This document shows, in pieces, positions 16,516 to 24,554 of a stretch of DNA of 26,071 bases. Source of the stretch: an uncultured Muribaculaceae bacterium (GTDB lineage: Bacteria; Bacteroidota; Bacteroidia; Bacteroidales; Muribaculaceae); NCBI GenBank assembly GCA_910584055.1, contig CAJTZS010000052.1, positions 1-26,071 on the forward strand, read 5' to 3'. Position 1 is the first letter of the stretch. Every line of letters begins with the position of its first letter. The position numbers and the translations under genes were made by a program. A model generated the notes under the pieces. That model did no database searches and had not been told where the DNA came from. It saw only the letters and a program-made list of their open reading frames with translations.

Positions 16516-18162
16516 TTATTTACAGTCGCTGAGCGGACAACGGGGTTTAATCTGCTTGAAGAAGTCGTTGCCTTTGTTGTCAACAAGTATGAATGCGGGG
16601 AAATCCTCTACCTCGATTTTCCAGATAGCTTCCATGCCGAGTTCAGGATATTCGAGACATTCCACACTCTTTATTGAGTTCTTGGCAAGGATTGCTGCAG
16701 GACCGCCAATAGAGCCGAGATAGAAACCGCCGTGCTTCTTGCAAGCGTCTGTCACCTGCTGGCTACGGTTACCCTTGGCTATCATCACCATCGAACCTCC
16801 CGCAGCTTGGAACTGGTCAACATACGGGTCCATACGTCCTGCGGTTGTCGGTCCGAACGAGCCTGAGGGAAGTCCTTCCGGTTTCTTGGCCGGACCGGCG
16901 TAATAGATGGGATGATCCTTGAGATATTGAGGCATAGGCTCACCTGCATCAAGACGTTCCTTTATCTTGGCATGCGCTATGTCGCGACCTACGATAATAG
17001 TGCCCTTGAGGGAAAGGCGGGTGGAAACAGGATATTTGTCGAGCTGCGCGAGAATCTCCGGCATCGGACGGTTGAGGTCTACATTCACAACCTCTCCTTC
17101 TCCCGCATTGCGCATCTCTTCGGGAATCAGTTCTCCGGGGAATTCGTCAAGTTTCTCGATCCAGAGACCGTCTTTGTTGATCTTGGCCTTTACATTGCGG
17201 TCGGCGGAACAGCTGACACCCATACCCACAGGGCAGGATGCGCCATGACGCGGCATGCGGATCACGCGGATATCGTGCGCGAAATATTTACCGCCAAACT
17301 GTGCACCGAGACCAAGGCAGTGAGCCGCCTCGAGAAGTTCCTTCTCAAGCTCCACGTCGCGGAACGCATGACCATATTCATTACCCTTCGTGGGGAGATT
17401 GTCATAATATTTGACAGAAGCCTTCTTGACAGCGGCAAGGTTCGCTTCAGCGGATGTGCCTCCGATTACGAATGCGATATGATATGGAGGACAGGCGGCT
17501 GTGCCGAGAGTCTTCATCTTCTCGATAAGGAAAGGCACGAGGGTCTTCTTGTTGAGGATAGCCTTTGTCTCCTGATAGAGGTATGTCTTGTTGGCGGATC
17601 CGCCACCTTTCGCCACGAACAGGAAGTTATATTCCATACCCTCGCAAGCGTGAATCTCTATCTGGGCGGGCAGGTTACAACCGGTGTTGACCTCGTCATA
17701 CATGTTGAGGGGAGCATTCTGGGAGTATCGGAGATTGTTTTCCGTGTATGTCTTGTATACGCCTTCGGAAATTTTCTCCTCGTCGTCGCATCCTGTCCAA
17801 ACCTGCTGACCTTTATAGCCGGCGCAGATGGACGTACCGGTGTCCTGACAGAACGGGAGAACGCCCTTTGCTGCCACTTCGGCATTGCGGAGCATAGTAA
17901 GAGCCACATACTTATCGTTTTCAGAAGCCTCGGGGTCATGTAGAATCTTGGCCACCATTTCGTTATGCTCGCGACGCAGCATAAACGAACAATTATGAGA
18001 AGCCACGTTTGCCAACAATGTAAGAGCTTCAGGCTCAACAACGAGCATTTCGTGTCCGTTCCAGTTCTCTACTTTCACATGATCCTTTGTCACGAGTTGA
18101 TACTCCGTGGTGTCAGGACCGAGCGGGAACATTTCCTGGTAATGAAAAGGTTTTGTTGCCAT
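16516..18162 (-). CDS. fumA: Class I fumarate hydratase, iron-sulfur type
   Basis: 548 aa, the full length of E. coli FumA/FumB. It catalyses reversible hydration of fumarate to malate, in the reductive branch to succinate used by anaerobic Bacteroidales. The N-terminal (alpha) domain covers about 1-350 and the C-terminal (beta) domain about 370-548. The three [4Fe-4S] ligand cysteines, Cys105 (PFCQDTGT), Cys224 (TAACPPYHIAF) and Cys318 (VSCSADRN), fall at the same numbers as in E. coli FumA. Further family blocks are KGGGSANKTYLYQ (185-197) and SGSFGPTTAGRMDPYVDQF (433-451). No signal peptide; cytoplasmic. It is a stand-alone gene, convergent with the kdu operon and separated from it by a bidirectional terminator. 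No link to the PUL is implied. Bases 18163-18243 upstream hold no promoter I could assign. Confidence 0.96.
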   Translation of the reverse strand: MATKPFHYQEMFPLGPDTTEYQLVTKDHVKVENWNGHEMLVVEPEALTLLANVASHNCSFMLRREHNEMVAKILHDPEASENDKYVALTMLRNAEVAAKGVLPFCQDTGTSICAGYKGQQVWTGCDDEEKISEGVYKTYTENNLRYSQNAPLNMYDEVNTGCNLPAQIEIHACEGMEYNFLFVAKGGGSANKTYLYQETKAILNKKTLVPFLIEKMKTLGTAACPPYHIAFVIGGTSAEANLAAVKKASVKYYDNLPTKGNEYGHAFRDVELEKELLEAAHCLGLGAQFGGKYFAHDIRVIRMPRHGASCPVGMGVSCSADRNVKAKINKDGLWIEKLDEFPGELIPEEMRNAGEGEVVNVDLNRPMPEILAQLDKYPVSTRLSLKGTIIVGRDIAHAKIKERLDAGEPMPQYLKDHPIYYAGPAKKPEGLPSGSFGPTTAGRMDPYVDQFQAAGGSMVMIAKGNRSQQVTDACKKHGGFYLGSIGGPAAILAKNSIKSVECLEYPELGMEAIWKIEVEDFPAFILVDNKGNDFFKQIKPRCPLSDCK

Positions 18163-18243
18163 TATCTTAGTTTTAATTTTATTTACGCGAAGTTAACACA
18201 ATAATCGCGATTTAACAAATTTTACACCGCGCCTTTTACAAAC

Positions 18244-19023
18244 CTAACAATCCAATACTATAGAGACCTTGTGCTCCTGGGCAAACAATACGGCCTGATA
18301 CATTATGGAGAAGGCACATTGCGCAAGTTCCTCCGTCCGGAATTTTACTGTCTCATGTTTGCGGCTCTTCAACCCGAAAAATCGTTTCTCTTCCGTAACC
18401 GTCGTTATTGCGTTATAGTATTTGTCGTCGCGCCATGAAAGGATTGTATCCAAATCATCTTTCCATACCCGGCTATTAAGGTCATCTAATTCCTGCTTTA
18501 ACTCCGCCACGGTAGAAACCACCATCTCGTCCCCTACGGGTGTCATGGTGGAAAAAATAGGCTTTTCTTTCATCGGTAGCCATATGTCAGCAGCTAAAAT
18601 CAACGAGTTCGGAACCTTTTCCGACATACCTTTTTCGACCACTGGTTCGTCATAGGCACACCACCCCGGCTCCACGAACTCCGGCAATGTGGCGTTGTAA
18701 TGCTTACATGCCGCCAACATCGTCAATGCACCCATTGCTTCGAAGCCGATCCGGTCTGTGAAGTAATCACATTCCATATTTTCATCCCATAGCGGAGGAG
18801 TGCATGATTTGAATACATCCTTTGCAAGATGGTCCTGCCATTCGTAAATTGAATCGCGGATTTCCTTGATTTCGGAAGGGTTCGTAATCGGACCTGTATC
18901 TCCACCTCCCGGATTCACGGTCACATATTTCTTACCATTCGCTTCCGCCTCCTGTTGAACTGCGTTTTTCCAGTTGCGGCTGTAATACCGGGTCAATGTC
19001 CCCGCATAAACGTCTAATCCCAT
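18244..19023 (-). CDS. Hypothetical protein beginning MGLDVYAG
   Basis: 259 aa, not recognised. No signal peptide or membrane segment, so probably cytoplasmic. Two notable parts are the N-terminus MGLDVYAGTLTRYYSRNW and an aromatic- and charge-rich middle (WDENMECDYFTDRIGFEAMG). The overall look, a small acidic-aromatic soluble protein, is like many orphan accessory or immunity-type proteins of Bacteroidales, but no motif proves that. Base composition is more AT-rich than the PUL genes. It ends 81 bases before the fumarase start codon on the same strand. Upstream lies an ordered CAACCA/TGGTTG hexamer array overlapping its candidate promoter. The ATG at 19023 is chosen because it begins the region of high coding character. 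Confidence 0.75.
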   Translation of the reverse strand: MGLDVYAGTLTRYYSRNWKNAVQQEAEANGKKYVTVNPGGGDTGPITNPSEIKEIRDSIYEWQDHLAKDVFKSCTPPLWDENMECDYFTDRIGFEAMGALTMLAACKHYNATLPEFVEPGWCAYDEPVVEKGMSEKVPNSLILAADIWLPMKEKPIFSTMTPVGDEMVVSTVAELKQELDDLNSRVWKDDLDTILSWRDDKYYNAITTVTEEKRFFGLKSRKHETVKFRTEELAQCAFSIMYQAVLFAQEHKVSIVLDC

Positions 19024-19037
19024 ATAAACTATTTTTA

Positions 19038-19069
19038 CAAATTAATATTCATTGATTTTATTCCTCCAA
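19038..19069 (-). promoter_or_regulatory. Weak candidate promoter for the 18244-19023 gene
   Basis: On the minus strand, TTG (19069-19067), a 21-nt spacer and TTAATTTG (19045-19038) are one base and one nucleotide of spacing away from consensus. The TTG overlaps the first CAACCA hexamer of the array. The predicted leader is very short. Confidence 0.3.
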
Positions 19070-19209
19070 CCACGAACAACCATAAACAACCACTTTTGTT
19101 GCGTTTTTTATCAACCATTTAAACCTTAAGACATTGCTCTCTTCCGCTCGCTGTCTGACACAGAAGTCCCCGGTTTTGAAAGTGGTTGTCCAATGGTTGA
19201 AAGTGGTTG
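19067..19209. repeat. Phased CAACCA / TGGTTG hexamer array in opposed orientation
   Basis: CAACCA occurs at 19067, 19077, 19087 and 19112. Its reverse complement TGGTTG occurs at 19183, 19194 and 19204. The first three are spaced exactly 10 bases apart and the last three 11 and 10 bases apart, close to one DNA helical turn. Longer matches include a 13-bp direct repeat (TTGAAAGTGGTTG at 19176-19188 and 19197-19209) and an inverted pair (ACAACCACTTT 19086-19096 with 19179-19189). The array fills most of the gap 19024-19243 and looks like clustered binding sites. I do not know the binder. Confidence 0.65.
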
Positions 19210-19243
19210 GATAAATATATTCCATTTCATGTTTTATTGTCTA

Positions 19244-19996
19244 TTATCGTTTTGTGAAGATTGAACGTATTTTTTCACGCCAGGAAAGTTTTGGTATATA
19301 CTCAGTGTATTCGTCAACCCTGATAATATGGCCGGTATTGAGTCGAGCCACCCGAGGTCTCTGGTAATTCCATTCCACCGTGTCCATGAATTTGTCCCTG
19401 CTCGCGAATTTGGAATGCATATTTTCTATTCTTTCTTCTACTGTCCGTCCCGTAATCTGATTGAAATATTCAGTATCCCATTTGGGAGATTCAGTCATAA
19501 TGTGTTTCCAAGTGTCATCGAATAGCTCTTTTTTATTTAGGTATGTAGCAATTGCGAGTTGAGTCTCAAACATGGAACACCTGCTTAACTGCCTTACATA
19601 TTTTGAGCCATACGCCCCTCTCTCGGATTCCAATTCAAGATATTCTATTAAATCATTAAGAGGAATCTCAGGGGTAAGTACTAACCCATATTGCCTTTTT
19701 GCATCTTTCAACGCCTCACTAAAATCAAGGTCGTGATGCCTGTAACTGATTATTTCCTGACCTCCTTTTTTATCATCTAATTCATCGTACACACATGGCT
19801 GTCCAAACGTTCTACGCTCCGTATACCAGAGAGGTATCATTTCTAAAAAAATGCGATAGCTTTCTTCCCCTATCTTACCAATTCGCAGTCCCATCAAGAA
19901 TGGTCCTACTTTCTGATAAAGAGTGGATGGTGAATATTTTTTGAGGAACGGGAATTCATCATGCCATTCCGCGAATATTTCTTCAAACGATTTCAT
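19244..19996 (-). CDS. Hypothetical protein, tandem paralogue B
   Basis: 250 aa, not recognised. It aligns along its whole length with the 249-aa product of the gene immediately upstream. Shared features are the N-terminus with EIF.EWH.EFP and TLY....PF..GLR, the block L.DKKGGQ, the C-terminal DKFMDTVEWNYQRPRV..LN.G.I, and the ending RS.F.KR. No signal peptide or transmembrane helix; rich in Trp, Tyr and charged residues. It starts 69 bases after the upstream copy without a clear promoter of its own, so co-transcription is likely. AT-rich relative to the PUL. It could be an immunity-like or mobile-element accessory protein, but that is only a guess from size, duplication and composition. Confidence 0.75.
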   Translation of the reverse strand: MKSFEEIFAEWHDEFPFLKKYSPSTLYQKVGPFLMGLRIGKIGEESYRIFLEMIPLWYTERRTFGQPCVYDELDDKKGGQEIISYRHHDLDFSEALKDAKRQYGLVLTPEIPLNDLIEYLELESERGAYGSKYVRQLSRCSMFETQLAIATYLNKKELFDDTWKHIMTESPKWDTEYFNQITGRTVEERIENMHSKFASRDKFMDTVEWNYQRPRVARLNTGHIIRVDEYTEYIPKLSWREKIRSIFTKR

Positions 19997-20065
19997 ATTT
20001 CATACTTATTTAGGGTTTTATAATAACAGACAACAGTCCATATCATAATTTATCATTTTATCAGT

Positions 20066-20815
20066 TTAGCGTTTATTGAACAAAGAGCGGAGGTTGTCGA
20101 GCCTAGATTTTTTCGAATCATAGTGATAATTGTCAATTCCAACGATAGTACCGACATTGAGCTTCTTCACCTTCGGTCTCTGTGAATTCATTTCGATTGT
20201 CTCCATGAATTTCTCTCTGTCCTTGAAAGGTTCATAAATCCGTTCCCTCCATTCATCAATCGACACTATCCCCCACCAATAGCTGAGTTCCTCTGGCGTC
20301 CAATATTTGATCTCCCGTTCGATACCTCCTTTAATTTCTTCCAAAAAATCCTGCTTGTTGAAATATATGCCCAAAGCCAATTGCAGGTGAAATACCGGTA
20401 TCCAATTAACAGGATTGTGTTTGGTTTCCCATGGCCTTATTGTCTCTACAATGGATTCCATTAAATCCCCTATGAGCACTTCGTCTTTCAAAACTTTACC
20501 GAATTGAACTTTTGCGCAAGCCAACGCTTCGGCAAAATAATAATCATGGACTCCATAACGAATGTCAAATTGCCCTCCCTTTTTATCCTCTAAATCTCTA
20601 TGACGCGTGCTTTTGCCGAATTGCTTTGGATTTGCCTCCCATAAAGGAACAAATTCCAGACTTAACCGGTAATCATCTCCACCAAACCAATGTTTTGAGA
20701 AACGCAATCCAATTATAAATGGATTTATTCTCATGTACAATGTCCTATCCGTATATTTTGACAGCACCGGGAATTCTTTATGCCACTCTTTAAAAATTTC
20801 TTTAAATTGTTTCAT
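20066..20815 (-). CDS. Hypothetical protein, tandem paralogue A
   Basis: 249 aa, not recognised; paralogue of the gene at 19244-19996 and first of the pair in transcription order. Recognisable segments are MKQFKEIFKEWHKEFP at the start, FIIGLRF, DLEDKKGGQFDIRYG, REKFMETIEMNSQRPKVKKL and the C-terminal SLFNKR. The middle (about 120-190) differs most between the copies and contains a Trp-rich stretch (YWTPEELSYWWG), a pattern expected if the copies recognise different partners. No signal peptide or membrane helix. A consensus promoter lies about 75 bases upstream of its ATG. Function unknown. Confidence 0.78.
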   Translation of the reverse strand: MKQFKEIFKEWHKEFPVLSKYTDRTLYMRINPFIIGLRFSKHWFGGDDYRLSLEFVPLWEANPKQFGKSTRHRDLEDKKGGQFDIRYGVHDYYFAEALACAKVQFGKVLKDEVLIGDLMESIVETIRPWETKHNPVNWIPVFHLQLALGIYFNKQDFLEEIKGGIEREIKYWTPEELSYWWGIVSIDEWRERIYEPFKDREKFMETIEMNSQRPKVKKLNVGTIVGIDNYHYDSKKSRLDNLRSLFNKR

Positions 20816-20890
20816 TTTGATTCAATATTTAAAAATTTTTGACAATGGCTTTTCGAATACTTCCGGCTTATATTTCACAGCATATCGGGA

Positions 20891-20921
20891 CAAAGGTAAT
20901 CATTTTATAATTTGATTGCAA
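20891..20921 (-). promoter_or_regulatory. Predicted promoter of the tandem hypothetical genes
   Basis: On the minus strand, TTG (20921-20919), a 20-nt spacer and TACCTTTG (20898-20891) match the Bacteroidota consensus. Transcription would begin near 20885, about 70 nt before the ATG at 20815. It is back-to-back with the plus-strand promoter at 20968-20998. Confidence 0.6.
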
Positions 20922-20967
20922 AATTTTTACAATAAAAGTCAAAATGATGATAAGAGATGGCTGTCAC

Positions 20968-20998
20968 TTGCATTGCAGCCGATTTTTGATTAATTTTG
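20968..20998 (+). promoter_or_regulatory. Predicted promoter of the amidase-glycosyltransferase operon
   Basis: TTG (20968-20970), a 20-nt spacer and TAATTTTG (20991-20998) match the Bacteroidota consensus. Transcription would begin near 21004, where the left arm of the nested inverted repeat starts, giving a leader of about 180 nt before the ATG at 21184. Confidence 0.6.
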
Positions 20999-21004
20999 TA
21001 GTCA

Positions 21005-21166
21005 GGAGAGTGTTGCATTACTCTCAAATGTAGGGATGCTCCCCGGAGCATCCGATGACGGACCTCTGGTTATCTGACTGTTGGAGGATGCACCATGGTG
21101 CATCCCTACAATTTGAGACGCATTTAATTTGAGACACAATTAATCGAGTTATGCAACACATTCTCC
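21005..21166 (+). repeat. Nested inverted-repeat element forming the 5' leader of the amidase gene
   Basis: Outer arms 21005-21021 and 21148-21166 pair apart from a 2-nt gap and one mismatch (core GTGTTGCAT / ATGCAACAC). Middle arms 21024-21039 and 21100-21116 pair apart from one bulged base (core TGTAGGGATGC / GCATCCCTACA). Inside are two compact hairpins: 21034-21053 (9-bp stem GGATGCTCC, 2-nt loop) and 21086-21105 (a perfect 20-bp palindrome with half GGATGCACCA). This resembles Bacteroidota REP/BIME-type repeats. It fills most of the gap 20816-21183; the remainder holds two back-to-back promoters. Confidence 0.75.
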
Positions 21167-21183
21167 AATAAAACCGACAGTAA

Positions 21184-24100
21184 ATGAAATTTCGCAGATT
21201 CTTATATATACTCATAGCAATAATTGTGGCAACTACCGGTTTTGACACAACCGAATCGTATGCCGCAAAAAAACGCTCAAAGGCAAAAACCACCCAGACT
21301 TCTTCAAAAAAATCGACAAAGAAAAGTTCCAAAAAGAGATCTACCCGTAAGAAAAGGAAGACCCGTAAGAAAAGAACTACAAGATCAAAGAAGTATTCAA
21401 GGCGTTCAGTAAAGGCGGTGACACCTCCACCGGAACAGCCGTCGAACGACACGCTGACGCTCACCGTAAACGAACGGCTGCTCGAATGGATTCCCGCCAA
21501 CCTCAATCCCGGTGGACTACGGGTAAACAGCGTGAAACCTGACAAAATGTCAAAAGTGGCGAAAGTAAGCCTGAACGAGAATTTCACTTACCTCCCCGTA
21601 ACGCGGGAACTTATAGACTCCCTCTCTTTTCACGCACAGACAGCACTCCCGGATTCATTATCGGATTACCGCGTCAACCTCACCGTTGGTCAGCGGGCAC
21701 TCGCCTATTACATAACCAAGGTTGATAAACTTCCGGAAAAATTTCGGAAGAACCCTCCGTTTGTCGTGGAGGCTCATCCCTACGGGAAAACCGACAAAGG
21801 AATGGAGAACGACATCGTGGCGCTGTGGCATTCCCACGGACGCTATTTCAAGCCGGGGTCAGGCGCATGGACATGGCAACGCCCGTTCCTATTCCAGTCG
21901 GTGGAAGACACCTACACCATGAGCTATATCCTCCCTTACGTCGTGCCCATGCTTGAAAACGCGGGTGCATACGTTATGTTGCCACGCGAACGTGACATCA
22001 ACCGCCATGAGGTGATCGTTGACAACGACACTAACGATGGAGGGCAGATATATTCGCAACCTTATTACAAAGAAATGACAGGCAGCCGCCAATGGGTCAC
22101 AGGCGACCTCGAAGGCTTCATATACGACCTCCCGGATTTCCGAGACACTGAGAATCCTTTTGAAAACGGCACATACAGGCAGACTTCAACCGTGACATCC
22201 GGCAAGCCGTCGGTTGCCGCCTGGTATGCCGATATCCCTGAAGATGGTGAGTATGCCGTGTATGTAAGCTACAAGTCGTTCCCCAATTCTTCGGAAGACG
22301 CCCACTATACAGTCAATTATTCCGGAGGAAGCAAGGAATTCAGGGTAAATCAGGCTATGGGGGGAGGCACATGGATATATCTCGGCACATTCCCGCTGAC
22401 AAAAGGATACAGCGACACGGAGCCTATTGTAACCCTCACCAACATATCCGACAAAGGGGAAGGTATGATCATCACCGCCGATGCTGTGAAAATCGGTGGG
22501 GGCATGGGCAATATAGCCCGTTCCGACAGCCGTTCCGACATATATTACGATCCTTCCACCCCGGAAGAGCCTGTAATTACCCCCTCTTCGGAGTCCTCCG
22601 AAAACGAAGAGGGAGAAGAGGAATCGGAGGAAGAGGAATCAGAGGAAGAAATTGAAGGGGAAGTAACCGAGGGAGACGAGACGGAAGAGACCCCGGATGC
22701 GAAACCTGCCGACACCTCGATACCTGCCGAGCCTATGACTCCTCTTGCACCGGGAAAAGCCCCGACATTCCGCACTTCAGGGATGCCCCGTTTCCTCGAA
22801 GGAGCGCGCTATTGGCTTCAATGGGCCGGATTCCCGGAACCTGTATACGCTCCTTATCACGGTTCCGACGACTACAAGGACGATTATACGTCACGGGGGC
22901 AGTGGGTTAATTACCTCGCCGGGGGATCGCGCGTGCTTCCTAACCGCGAAGGCCTCAACATCCCGGTGGATATGGCTTTTGCCCTCCACAGCGATGCCGG
23001 CAAAAGAGCCGACGATTCCTTTGTCGGAACTCTCGGAATATACTTCACTCAGAACGGCGACTCTTACCGTGACGGCACTCCGCGCATCAACTCCCGTATG
23101 CTCACCGACATTGTGATGCGGCAGATTTCCAACGACATCCGGCGGCAATACGAACCCTCGTGGACGCGCCGCTCCATGTGGGACAAATCATATGTTGAAG
23201 CGCGTGTGCCGGAAGTGCCGACCACCCTTATAGAGCTGATGAGTCATCAGAATTTCGCGGATATGATGTATGGCCTTGACCCTACCTTCAAATTCACCGT
23301 AGGCCGGGCGATTTACAAAGGCATAGCGAAATTCCTTGCCGAACGCAAGGACAGGGAACTTGTGATCCAGCCTCTTCCCGTAAAAAATTTTGCCATCACC
23401 CGCGAAAAAAAGAATCACTACAGGTTGAGTTGGGAACCCACACCCGACCCCCTCGAAGAAACGGCCATGCCCGACAAGTACGTGATTCTCGGCCGCAATC
23501 AAGGGGAACTCGGATTTCACAAAATAGGTGAAACGTCCAAGACCCATTACGACCTTAAGGTGGCAGACAACGAGATTCACAGTTTCCGGATAATCGCATT
23601 GAACAGAGGCGGCCAGTCCTTCCCTTCCGAGACCTTGGCTTTACGCGAAGCTCCGGGAGAGAAAAAACCGGTACTGATTATAAACGGTTTCACCAGAGTA
23701 AGCGGTCCGGCAAGTTTCAAAGACGGCAATCGCGCGGGTTTTGACGCGGAAAATGATTTCGGAGTCCCTTATATAAGGGATATCGCTTTTACCGGAGACC
23801 AGATGGAATTCAACCGTAACGCCGGGGAATCATTCGGAAGAAGCGCATCGAATTATACTACACAGATAATAGCGGGCAACACATTCGACTATCCTTACGT
23901 TCACGGTGAGTCCATCGCAAATGCCGGATACGGATTCGTTTCATCAAGCGTAGGCGCAGTGGAAGCGGGAAACGTGAAACTTTCGAATTACAAAAATATA
24001 GACCTCATCCTCGGCAAGCAGAAAGCCGGCATTGTAGGAAATGGCAAAAGCGGGGTGAATTTCCGGACTTTCACCCCGGAACTTGAGCGCGAACTGCGAA

Positions 24101-24531
24101 TTTTCTCCGACCATGGAGGCAATCTGCTGATCAGCGGCGAGAATGTGGTTTCCGACATATTCAGTTACAGATACGGAGACAATGACCGCCAGTTCGGCGA
24201 AGTTGTATTAGGAGTCGTACCTGCCGAAACGACAGAAGAGGGCGCGACCAAGACACGTTCCGGACAACTCCGCACCTCCGACGGGCGCACCGCCAGATAT
24301 TCCAACACCTTGAACGACAAATGCTACATCGTTCAGAACCCTGATGTGCTTGCGTCTGCTCCCGGAGCCAAGGCGGAGGAGATATTCACATTCTCCGACA
24401 CCAACCTGCCTGCAGGATATGTAATTGACCGAGGACGCAGCCGCAACATAATCCTTTCCGTCCCCTTGGAGACATTCACGGATAGTTCCGACCGCGACCG
24501 CATTATATCCGATTTCCTCAAAAACAAATAA
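21184..24531 (+). CDS. Exported amidase_3-fold protein with inserted golvesin-type domain (xanthan-lyase-annotated family)
   Basis: 1115 aa with signal peptide (about 1-27, ending ESYAA). Residues 29-77 form an extremely basic tail: 27 of 49 are Lys or Arg. The catalytic part looks like a split N-acetylmuramoyl-L-alanine amidase (Amidase_3): candidate zinc ligands His218 (HSHGRYF), Glu241 (SVEDTY) and His602 (LHSDAG), catalytic Glu684 (LIELMSH), and the strand-helix block MLENAGAYVMLPRERD. Inserted between the halves are a golvesin-like beta domain (about 296-445, with AAWYADIPEDGEYAVYVSY) and an acidic Glu-rich linker (about 458-515). An FnIII-like domain (about 730-823) and a C-terminal alpha/beta domain (about 829-1115) follow. 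Homologues are commonly labelled xanthan lyase, but the visible motifs fit a cell-wall amidase better. First gene of an operon with the GT2 gene 23 bases downstream. Confidence 0.8.
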   Translation: MKFRRFLYILIAIIVATTGFDTTESYAAKKRSKAKTTQTSSKKSTKKSSKKRSTRKKRKTRKKRTTRSKKYSRRSVKAVTPPPEQPSNDTLTLTVNERLLEWIPANLNPGGLRVNSVKPDKMSKVAKVSLNENFTYLPVTRELIDSLSFHAQTALPDSLSDYRVNLTVGQRALAYYITKVDKLPEKFRKNPPFVVEAHPYGKTDKGMENDIVALWHSHGRYFKPGSGAWTWQRPFLFQSVEDTYTMSYILPYVVPMLENAGAYVMLPRERDINRHEVIVDNDTNDGGQIYSQPYYKEMTGSRQWVTGDLEGFIYDLPDFRDTENPFENGTYRQTSTVTSGKPSVAAWYADIPEDGEYAVYVSYKSFPNSSEDAHYTVNYSGGSKEFRVNQAMGGGTWIYLGTFPLTKGYSDTEPIVTLTNISDKGEGMIITADAVKIGGGMGNIARSDSRSDIYYDPSTPEEPVITPSSESSENEEGEEESEEEESEEEIEGEVTEGDETEETPDAKPADTSIPAEPMTPLAPGKAPTFRTSGMPRFLEGARYWLQWAGFPEPVYAPYHGSDDYKDDYTSRGQWVNYLAGGSRVLPNREGLNIPVDMAFALHSDAGKRADDSFVGTLGIYFTQNGDSYRDGTPRINSRMLTDIVMRQISNDIRRQYEPSWTRRSMWDKSYVEARVPEVPTTLIELMSHQNFADMMYGLDPTFKFTVGRAIYKGIAKFLAERKDRELVIQPLPVKNFAITREKKNHYRLSWEPTPDPLEETAMPDKYVILGRNQGELGFHKIGETSKTHYDLKVADNEIHSFRIIALNRGGQSFPSETLALREAPGEKKPVLIINGFTRVSGPASFKDGNRAGFDAENDFGVPYIRDIAFTGDQMEFNRNAGESFGRSASNYTTQIIAGNTFDYPYVHGESIANAGYGFVSSSVGAVEAGNVKLSNYKNIDLILGKQKAGIVGNGKSGVNFRTFTPELERELRIFSDHGGNLLISGENVVSDIFSYRYGDNDRQFGEVVLGVVPAETTEEGATKTRSGQLRTSDGRTARYSNTLNDKCYIVQNPDVLASAPGAKAEEIFTFSDTNLPAGYVIDRGRSRNIILSVPLETFTDSSDRDRIISDFLKNK

Positions 24532-24554
24532 AGAATATAAAAGGAATATAATAT

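Noticed and set aside
16912..17943. 343-codon open frame on the plus strand
   Set aside because: It is antisense to the fumarase gene, whose cluster cysteines and length are fully conserved; a shadow frame.
19067..19209. CRISPR array
   Set aside because: The repeats are only 6-13 bases and occur in both orientations at helical spacing, without spacers of uniform length; no cas genes are present.
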